Below, piece by piece: positions 1-5,180 of a stretch of 7,004 nucleotides of DNA; position 1 is the first letter of the stretch; the number at the start of each line of letters is the position of its first letter. The notes beneath the pieces were generated by a model, which saw only the letters and a program-made list of their open reading frames with translations, did no database searches and was not told the DNA's origin. A program made the position numbers and the translations under genes. The stretch lies in contig CAJPQU010000101.1 of the NCBI GenBank assembly GCA_905372875.1, positions 1-7,004 on the forward strand, written 5' to 3'. This DNA is from an uncultured Schwartzia sp. (GTDB lineage Bacteria > Bacillota > Negativicutes > Selenomonadales > Selenomonadaceae).

Positions 1-579
1 CACCGGCGCCCCCGCCGTCGTCATCCAGCCCCGCCGCCGCCAGGCAGAAAGCCAGTGCTTCACGAAAGCGTTTTGCAAATACTGGCTGTCCGTGTAAAAA
101 TCCAGCGTCGCGCCTTCCGGTAAAGACCGCAACGCCTCAATCCCTGCCCGAAGCTCCATGCGGTTGTTTGTCGTTCGCGGTTCTCCGCCCACAATCTCCC
201 GCGTCGTACCGTCCTGATAGAGAATAACCGCCGCAAATCCCCCGGGCCCGTCCGGGTTTCTGAGGCACGAACCGTCCGTATAGACTGCATATTCCGCCCC
301 GACTGTTTCCCCGGTGCCGCAGCCAGCCGCTCCTCCATCACGGTCCACCAACTCGGACGTACCATTACCTAACAGCGGTTCCTCATCCGGTGCGTCAAAA
401 CCCTCCAGCGTCATCTCCGCCGCCTCTTTACCCCAGAGCCACGCCTGTGCTTCCTCCAATGTCATGAAGCCCTTGTAGACAGCGCCGGGAAATCCGTCGA
501 TCTGGGCACGGCATTCTGCCCAACTCGTAAACAGCCCCGTGTTCCGCCCCCGCTTCACCCCATAGACTTTCTTCGCCAT
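1..579 (-). CDS. rnhA: Ribonuclease HI with N-terminal hybrid-binding (RHBD/viroplasmin-like) domain, 3' end cut by window
   Basis: This enzyme cleaves the RNA strand of RNA:DNA hybrids (R-loops, primers) in the cytoplasm using two metal ions. The frame is open from ATG at 579 to the window edge, giving 193 residues. Residues 3-47 form an RNase H1 hybrid-binding domain: VYGVKRGRNTGLF, then W20, ECRAQIDGFPGA and YKGF, very close to the domain of eukaryotic RNase H1. A variable acidic/Gly-rich linker covers about 50-93. The catalytic domain starts near 94 with YTDGS (D102), followed by NNRMEL (E142) and YTDSQY (D164), which are three of the four DEDD carboxylates. The fourth Asp and the nearby His should lie in the 50-60 residues beyond position 1. 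The start is supported by GGGAGG (586-591) six bases upstream. An own promoter lies at 620-647 and the htpG terminator separates it from htpG. The family is certain. Completeness of the 3' end cannot be judged. Confidence 0.95.
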   Translation of the reverse strand, partial: MAKKVYGVKRGRNTGLFTSWAECRAQIDGFPGAVYKGFMTLEEAQAWLWGKEAAEMTLEGFDAPDEEPLLGNGTSELVDRDGGAAGCGTGETVGAEYAVYTDGSCLRNPDGPGGFAAVILYQDGTTREIVGGEPRTTNNRMELRAGIEALRSLPEGATLDFYTDSQYLQNAFVKHWLSAWRRRGWMTTAGAPV

Positions 580-619
580 CCCCAGCCTCCCGTTTCTCAG
601 CCTTCTTTCTGCTTTCTAA

Positions 620-647
620 ATCATACCATAGCGACTCAAAAAATCAA
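620..647 (-). promoter_or_regulatory. Sigma-A-type promoter for rnhA
   Basis: Reading the minus strand, TTGATT (642-647) and TATGAT (620-625) are separated by 16 bases. TGG directly before the -10 fits an extended -10 (TGn). Transcription would start near 613, leaving a leader of about 35 nt before the ATG at 579. It lies after the htpG terminator, so rnhA is probably transcribed on its own. Assigned by eye from consensus similarity. Confidence 0.6.
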
Positions 648-694
648 CTGCGCGCCTCCCCCCGCTGGGATTTCACGGCCACACTTTCCTACCC

Positions 695-731
695 AAAAAG
701 ACCGCCGGGTTTCGTTTGCCCGGCGGTCTTT
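695..731 (-). terminator. Rho-independent terminator of htpG
   Basis: A perfect 13-bp inverted repeat (697-709 with 719-731; core GACCGCCGGG/CCCGGCGGTC) has a 9-base loop. On the minus strand the GC-rich stem runs into TTTTT (695-699). It begins 27 bases after the htpG stop codon, so it should end the htpG transcript and insulate rnhA. On the plus strand only a short T run follows the stem, so it is best read as directional. Confidence 0.9.
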
Positions 732-757
732 GTCGCGTCCCGCGCGGATATCACATC

Positions 758-2713
758 TTATCTGGCCATCAACTTAGCTATTTTGTCGGCAAATTCCACC
801 GGGTTCTCCGGCAGAATGCCTTCAATAAGAAGCGCCTGCGTATAGAGCAGATCACAATAATCCTTAAATTCCTGCCCGTCTTTTCCTCCCTCGTGAAGCT
901 TTGTCAGCCGCTGAAAGAGGGGGTGATGGGGATTGATCTCCAAGATACGCTTCGCCTTGAACATCGGATTGTCCATATCGGCAAAGGTCTGCTCCATGGA
1001 AAGACTTGGCCCCTGCTCGTCAGCCACAAGGCAGACAGCGCTGGATTTGAGGCGGCTGGATACCTTCACTTCCGCCACTTTGTCCCCCAAAACCTCCTTG
1101 ATGTCTTTCAGAAGATCGCTGCTCTCTTTCGCGACCTTCTCCGTTTCCTTCTTCTCTTCTTGGGACTCGGCATCTTCCAAATCTAAATCTCCGCGGCTGA
1201 TGGACTGGAAGCTCTTGCCTTCATACTCGTGGAGGGCCTCTATGGTAAATTCATCCACTGGATCGGTGAGGTACAGCACTTCAAGCCCCTTCTCCCGCAG
1301 GAGTTCCATCTGCGGCAGGGCGTCGATGATCCCCTGATCCTTCCCCGTGGCATAGTAAATCTTCTTTTGGCTCTCTGGCATCCGCGCCACATATTCTTTG
1401 AGTGAAGCGAGCTTCTTCTCCTTCGAGGTGGTGAACAAAATGAGATCCTTCAATTTGTCCTTAGCATCGCCGCCGCTATATACCGTGCCGTAAATCCCGA
1501 TCTTTAAGGATTTCCCGAAGGTCTCCCAAAATTTTTCGTAATGCGCCCGGTCATCTTTCAGCGCCTTCGCCAAGGTCTTTAAGATGTTCTTTTCCAGATT
1601 GCGCCCGATCAGCTTGAGTTCCCGGCTCTGCTGCAAAAGTTCCCGGGAAATGTTCAGCGACAGATCCGGCGAATCTACCAAACCTTTCACGAAGCGCAGA
1701 TAGTCCGGCAGAAGATCCTTGCACTTATCCATGATGAAGACGTGCCGGGAATAAAGCTGAAGCCCCGGCTCATAGTCCGCATGGTAGAGGTTAAAGGGCG
1801 CCGTTCCCGGGATGTAGAGAAGTGCCGTATATTCCACTGTCCCCTCGGCTTTCGTGTGGAACACATCCATAGGATCGTCCCATTCCCGGAACTGGGTCTT
1901 ATAAAACTCGTTGTATTCCTCGGGGGTGATATCTTTTTTATCCCGCACCCAAAGGGGTTTCATGGAATTGAGAGTCTTTAATTCCACCTTCTTTTCCGGC
2001 TTGGCGTTCTCGAGAATCTTCCCGTCCTTATCCTTGGGCCACTCCTCCCGCTCCACATTCATGCGAATGGGATAGCGAACGTAATCGGAATACTTCTTCA
2101 CCAAGCGTTCCAGCCGATAAGGATCGGTAAAGTCCTCTTCCGCCTTATTGCCGTAGAACGCCTTGGAAAGGTACAGGGTGATGGTCGTCCCCCGCTTGTC
2201 CTTTTTCGTTGACTCGATACTGAAGGTACCGCTGCCATCCGATTCCCAGCGCACAGCTTCTTTTTCTCCCGCCCGACGGGTCACCATGACCACTTTTTCG
2301 GCCACCATAAAGGCGGAATAAAAGCCCACCCCGAACTGACCGATCATGTCCTTGTCGCTAACGGACGCCTCCGACTCCTTCGCCTCTTTGAGCTTTTCCA
2401 AAAATGCCCGGGTGCCGGACTTGGCAATGGTACCGATGTTCTCAATGACCTCCGCCTTCGTCATACCAATACCGTTATCGGAAATGGTTAACGTATGCGA
2501 CTTCGCATCGGGAACGAGGAATATCTCGTAATCCTCCTCCCCCTCCAAGATCGCGCGGTTTGTAAGCCCCTCGAAATGAAGTTTGTCGATAGCGTCAGAA
2601 GCGTTAGATATCAGCTCCCGCAGGAATATCTCGTGATTCGTATAGATGCTGTGAACCATCAGATCCAGCAGCTGTTTTGTCTCCGCCTGAAATTCATGGG
2701 TCTCTTTTGCCAT
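758..2713 (-). CDS. htpG: Molecular chaperone HtpG (bacterial Hsp90)
   Basis: This is a cytosolic, dimeric, ATP-driven chaperone that remodels client proteins, usually together with DnaK. The product is 651 aa, slightly longer than E. coli or B. subtilis HtpG (about 625). The GHKL ATPase domain (about 1-230) shows ELISNASDAIDKL (E33 catalytic, N37), DNGIGM (D79), GTIAKSGT (94-101) and the lid/Gly motif GQFGVGFYSAF (125-135). The middle domain carries LNISRELLQQ with R357, the conserved Arg that contacts ATP gamma-phosphate. The C-terminal dimerisation domain runs from about 530 to 651. There is no eukaryotic charged linker or MEEVD tail. I start at 2713 (MAKETHEFQAET), with AAGAGGG (2719-2725) five bases upstream. 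A longer in-frame start at 2755 would fall inside the CIRCE spacer and is unlikely. The stop is TAA at 758-760, followed by a strong terminator. Regulation is by the CIRCE operator just upstream. Confidence 0.97.
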   Translation of the reverse strand: MAKETHEFQAETKQLLDLMVHSIYTNHEIFLRELISNASDAIDKLHFEGLTNRAILEGEEDYEIFLVPDAKSHTLTISDNGIGMTKAEVIENIGTIAKSGTRAFLEKLKEAKESEASVSDKDMIGQFGVGFYSAFMVAEKVVMVTRRAGEKEAVRWESDGSGTFSIESTKKDKRGTTITLYLSKAFYGNKAEEDFTDPYRLERLVKKYSDYVRYPIRMNVEREEWPKDKDGKILENAKPEKKVELKTLNSMKPLWVRDKKDITPEEYNEFYKTQFREWDDPMDVFHTKAEGTVEYTALLYIPGTAPFNLYHADYEPGLQLYSRHVFIMDKCKDLLPDYLRFVKGLVDSPDLSLNISRELLQQSRELKLIGRNLEKNILKTLAKALKDDRAHYEKFWETFGKSLKIGIYGTVYSGGDAKDKLKDLILFTTSKEKKLASLKEYVARMPESQKKIYYATGKDQGIIDALPQMELLREKGLEVLYLTDPVDEFTIEALHEYEGKSFQSISRGDLDLEDAESQEEKKETEKVAKESSDLLKDIKEVLGDKVAEVKVSSRLKSSAVCLVADEQGPSLSMEQTFADMDNPMFKAKRILEINPHHPLFQRLTKLHEGGKDGQEFKDYCDLLYTQALLIEGILPENPVEFADKIAKLMAR

Positions 2714-2733
2714 TTTATCCCTCTTCTTTCCTG

Positions 2734-2776
2734 TATGAGTTTTAGCACTCGTCATCCATGAGTGCTAAAACTCATA
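2734..2776 (-). promoter_or_regulatory. CIRCE operator (HrcA-binding inverted repeat) of htpG
   Basis: The sequence holds a perfect 17-bp inverted repeat (2734-2750 and 2760-2776) around a 9-base spacer. The inner 9 bp match the CIRCE consensus TTAGCACTC-N9-GAGTGCTAA exactly, and symmetry extends a further 8 bp per arm. It overlaps the predicted -10 and transcription start of htpG and ends about 20 bases before its ATG. HrcA bound here would block initiation until heat or proteotoxic stress titrates GroE/HrcA. That mechanism is established for CIRCE elsewhere; for this genome it is inferred, since hrcA is not in the window. Confidence 0.96.
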
Positions 2777-2802
2777 ATACATCAAAAAGTCAAATTTGGC
2801 AA
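2774..2802 (-). promoter_or_regulatory. Sigma-A-type promoter of htpG
   Basis: On the minus strand TTGCCA (2797-2802) and TATTAT (2774-2779) are 17 bases apart, each one mismatch from consensus. The predicted start near 2767 falls in the first CIRCE arm, giving a leader of about 54 nt. A vegetative promoter plus CIRCE is the usual arrangement of HrcA (class I) heat-shock genes, with no alternative heat-shock sigma needed. The -35 lies 48 bases beyond the chemoreceptor stop codon. Confidence 0.75.
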
Positions 2803-2820
2803 GAGAGCCTGACGTGTATG

Positions 2821-2839
2821 GTAAAGAATGGCCCTTTAC
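2821..2839 (-). other. Weak hairpin after the chemoreceptor gene
   Basis: GTAAAG (2821-2826) pairs with CTTTAC (2834-2839) over a 7-base loop, 11 bases past the chemoreceptor stop. No T run follows on the minus strand, so it is at best a poor intrinsic terminator or an mRNA 3'-end stabiliser. Read-through into htpG therefore remains possible. Confidence 0.3.
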
Positions 2840-2849
2840 TGTCGAATTG

Positions 2850-4802
2850 TCAAATGTGGAAACGGCCCACGCCCTTTTGCAGATCTTGTGCCAACTGGGC
2901 CAAGGTTTGACTGGCCGAAGCGATCTCCTCCATGGAAGCCGCCTGCTCTTCCGACACCGCCGCCACATTCTCCGCTTCGCTGTGAACCGAACCAGATACT
3001 TTCTTGATGGCCTCCACGGATCCTACCATGCGCTCGCTGCCCGACTTTATCCCGTCGGTGCTCTGATGGATGGCATCGATCTTGGCGGCTAATTCTTTCA
3101 CTACGTCCGCAATGCGGTCGAATTTTTCACTGGCCTGATTGACTTGTGTTACCCCTTCCGCCACGCGATCCTTCTGCTCCTGCATGACCTTGAAGGTGTT
3201 CTCAATACGGTTGGCGTTGTCCGTAATGAGCGAGGTAATTTCCTGAGACGAGGTTGCCGACTGCTCGGCCAGCTTACGCACTTCTTCTGCCACCACGGCA
3301 AAGCCCCGCCCCTGTTCTCCGGCACGAGCCGCCTCAATGGCCGCGTTCAGCGCCAAAAGGTTTGTCTGCCCAGCAATATTGCTGATCATTTCCATGATCT
3401 CCGAAATACGCTTTGAGCTGTCGTAGAGGGCCGTAACCGCTTCCGCCACGCTCTTCGCGCTTTCATCCAAGACCTCCATGCCGCGCACCGCCACGTTAAG
3501 GCCCTGCTGGCCTTCCACCGTAGCTGTCTCTACCCGCTGGGCCGCCTCGGACACCTCGGCAATACTCCCCGTAATATCGTTCATGGCCCGGGTAATGCCA
3601 TCCACAATCGTCAACGATTCATCCACTACGGCGTCCTGTTTCACTGTATCGCCGGTAATTTTCGTGATCGCTTCTGCCGTATGCTGTGCGCCCCGCGCTG
3701 ATTGATCCGCCGAGGCCGTCAATTCCTCAGAAGAAGCGGCCAACTGTTCAGCCGTTTCCACCGTGGTAGTAATTAATTTTTTGAGACCGGCCGCCATGGT
3801 GCAGAAACTGTTATGAAGGTTGCCGATCTCATCCGGCCGATCCGTAGGTGAAAGCGTCATGGAAAGATTCCCCTGCGCCACATCCGCCGCCACCGTATTG
3901 AGCTGGGCAATCGGGGTAGCAATAGATCTCGTGATATAGAGAATGATCGCCACCAGAACGCCTATGGAAACCACAATGACCGCTCCGACAATCGCTCCCA
4001 TTTTCATCAGCGGCTCCAAGATTTCCGCCTTCGGCACTTCTAACACCAACACCCATCCCGTAGCTCCTACCGGCGCAGAAACGAACAGCGTCTCCGTACC
4101 GTCCTGTCTCCAGGAAGCAAAGGTGGGCGCGCCGCTGAAGAAACGCTTCACACTGTCCGCCCCTTCACTCTGCTTTAAGATGTTATCCTGAATCGTCCGG
4201 GTTTTATGGTAGACGAAATTGCCTTCCTCGTTAAGCAGGAACGCGCTGCCCGTATTGCCTACCTTGATCTTGGAAACATCGTTTTTCACCGCGTCCAGCG
4301 AAAGATCGAAACCGGCCACGCCGATGACCCGTCCCCCCTGCCGAATGGCCGCACTGAAGCTGACCACCGGTTTCTGGTCCGTTTTCGTAAGATAGATTTT
4401 GGAGATCATGACATCCTGACTGGCGGCGGCCTCTTTATACCAAGCCCGCCCGGTGGGATCAAAATCGGGAATGGATCGCTTTTCCGCGCCGTCAATGAAC
4501 GGCTGATCGGGAAATCCCACGAAGAAATCCCCAATGCCGTCCCGGTTGGCAAACGCATTCGCCATGCTCTGCATATCTTGATAAGCGGGAAGTTTCGCCT
4601 CCCAGGCGCGGGTCACCGCCGCCAGCCTTTCCTTTTTTCCCACGATGATGCTGTTGATCTCACTGGCCTGATGAGTCGCCATCTCAGTCATTTCCTGTTC
4701 CATAGCGTCCATGAGGATCTCATAGACGATCCCCGCCATAACCGCAAAGACCAGAATTACCGGTGCGCCAATCAGCGCAATCATTCTCTTTTTCAAATTC
4801 AT
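2850..4802 (-). CDS. Methyl-accepting chemotaxis protein, dCache sensor, putative amino-acid receptor
   Basis: This inner-membrane chemoreceptor signals through CheW/CheA to flagella or another output. It has 650 residues: cytoplasmic MNLKKR, TM1 about 8-30, extracytoplasmic dCache sensor about 35-265, TM2 about 268-290, HAMP about 290-340, and a long signalling coiled coil to the C terminus. The highly conserved hairpin tip is at about 473-513 (NIAGQTNLLALNAAIEAARA, then GRGFAVVAEEVRKLAE). The arms on each side of the tip are about equal, near 22 heptads, so a 44H-type receptor is likely. The sensor shows F114, R119, W121, Y122, Y137 and D166, which resembles the amino-acid-binding dCache_1 motif. 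No CheR-tethering pentapeptide ends the protein (GVGRFHI). I start at 4802 because AGGGGAG (4814-4820) precedes it; a start nine codons upstream (4829) lacks a good ribosome site. No other chemotaxis gene is visible. Family is certain; ligand class is inferred. Confidence 0.95.
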   Translation of the reverse strand: MNLKKRMIALIGAPVILVFAVMAGIVYEILMDAMEQEMTEMATHQASEINSIIVGKKERLAAVTRAWEAKLPAYQDMQSMANAFANRDGIGDFFVGFPDQPFIDGAEKRSIPDFDPTGRAWYKEAAASQDVMISKIYLTKTDQKPVVSFSAAIRQGGRVIGVAGFDLSLDAVKNDVSKIKVGNTGSAFLLNEEGNFVYHKTRTIQDNILKQSEGADSVKRFFSGAPTFASWRQDGTETLFVSAPVGATGWVLVLEVPKAEILEPLMKMGAIVGAVIVVSIGVLVAIILYITRSIATPIAQLNTVAADVAQGNLSMTLSPTDRPDEIGNLHNSFCTMAAGLKKLITTTVETAEQLAASSEELTASADQSARGAQHTAEAITKITGDTVKQDAVVDESLTIVDGITRAMNDITGSIAEVSEAAQRVETATVEGQQGLNVAVRGMEVLDESAKSVAEAVTALYDSSKRISEIMEMISNIAGQTNLLALNAAIEAARAGEQGRGFAVVAEEVRKLAEQSATSSQEITSLITDNANRIENTFKVMQEQKDRVAEGVTQVNQASEKFDRIADVVKELAAKIDAIHQSTDGIKSGSERMVGSVEAIKKVSGSVHSEAENVAAVSEEQAASMEEIASASQTLAQLAQDLQKGVGRFHI

Positions 4803-4980
4803 TTTCTCTTCATCTCCCCTTATCATCATTGATATCCTACGCGATTTTTATAAATGAACACATCCCCCCAGCGTCCCCAAACAGATAGATTGAAATTTTA
4901 TAAATTACAATACCAGGCTTTTCTCCTGGGTTGGCACAGAAAATCTCCCTTCACCTGCTCTGTGCAAAGAGAAAGATTAT
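4803..4980 (-). other. Long 5' leader of the chemoreceptor mRNA with two hairpins
   Basis: If transcription starts near 4980, the chemoreceptor has a leader of about 178 nt. On the minus strand it contains GCACAGA/TCTGTGC (4959-4965 with 4934-4940, 18-base loop) and CCAGG/CCTGG (4925-4929 with 4913-4917, 7-base loop). These are followed by an AT-rich stretch (4893-4910) and a G-rich stretch (4864-4882) before the ribosome site at 4814-4820. I looked for c-di-GMP-I/II, glycine, cobalamin, TPP, ZTP and T-box signature sequences and saw none. Regulatory function is not shown. Confidence 0.4.
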
Positions 4981-4986
4981 AATTGT

Positions 4987-5016
4987 ATTATAGCAAAATT
5001 GTCCCCCTCTTCGCAA
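4987..5016 (-). promoter_or_regulatory. Extended -10 sigma-A promoter for the chemoreceptor gene
   Basis: On the minus strand a perfect TATAAT (4987-4992) is preceded directly by TGC, an extended -10. TTGCGA (5011-5016) sits 18 bases upstream as a 4/6 match to the -35. The start would be near 4980. It looks like a housekeeping promoter. I found no SigD/FliA-type pair (TAAA-N15-GCCGATAA) between 4803 and 5090, so flagellar-sigma control is not evident. Confidence 0.7.
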
Positions 5017-5092
5017 GATGTCCATCCTATTTATTGGTAATCAGCGACAAAAATAATCATCGGACTTCCAAAAACTGTCGATGTCTTCCAGA

Positions 5093-5131
5093 AAAGAAAA
5101 ACGACGCTTTTAGGAAGCGTCGTTTTTCTTT
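5093..5131 (-). terminator. Rho-independent terminator of rpoD
   Basis: A perfect 17-bp inverted repeat (5093-5109 with 5115-5131) surrounds a 5-base loop; its core is ACGACGCTT/AAGCGTCGT. The outer stem is A-rich on one side and T-rich on the other. On the minus strand the stem therefore ends in TTTTTCTTTTC, a good terminator 50 bases after the rpoD stop. The symmetry would also allow plus-strand termination, although no plus-strand gene is present. The 49 bases between it and the rpoD stop (5132-5180) hold nothing I recognise. Confidence 0.9.
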
Positions 5132-5180
5132 GCAAATCTTTTGTTTTTCGGCACATTGCCCTGAAGACTTCGCGGCCCAC

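Noticed and set aside
716..1186. Plus-strand open frame of 156 codons at the htpG 3' end
   Set aside because: It starts inside the htpG terminator hairpin and runs antisense to the HtpG C-terminal domain, with no supporting signals.
2753..2755. Upstream in-frame ATG for htpG (14 residues longer)
   Set aside because: It lies in the CIRCE spacer, only about 12 bases after the predicted transcription start, and has no ribosome site. The ATG at 2713 has AAGAGGG at good spacing and matches the family N terminus.
4827..4829. Upstream in-frame ATG for the chemoreceptor (nine residues longer)
   Set aside because: The added residues are charged and atypical before TM1, and the AGGGGAG motif lies inside them, which favours the ATG at 4802.
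4206..4832. Plus-strand open frame of 208 codons opposite the chemoreceptor
   Set aside because: It is antisense to the dCache and TM1 coding sequence, and its product is rich in His/Pro/Arg with no family resemblance. It is a shadow frame.
4864..4882. G-rich stretch on the minus strand as a possible G-quadruplex
   Set aside because: Only two long G runs (GGGG and GGGGGG) are present, too few for a clear four-tract quadruplex.
4913..4965. c-di-GMP or glycine riboswitch in the chemoreceptor leader
   Set aside because: The region has GCACAGA- and GGTGAAGGG-like words, but the conserved signature segments and pairing layout of these classes are not present.
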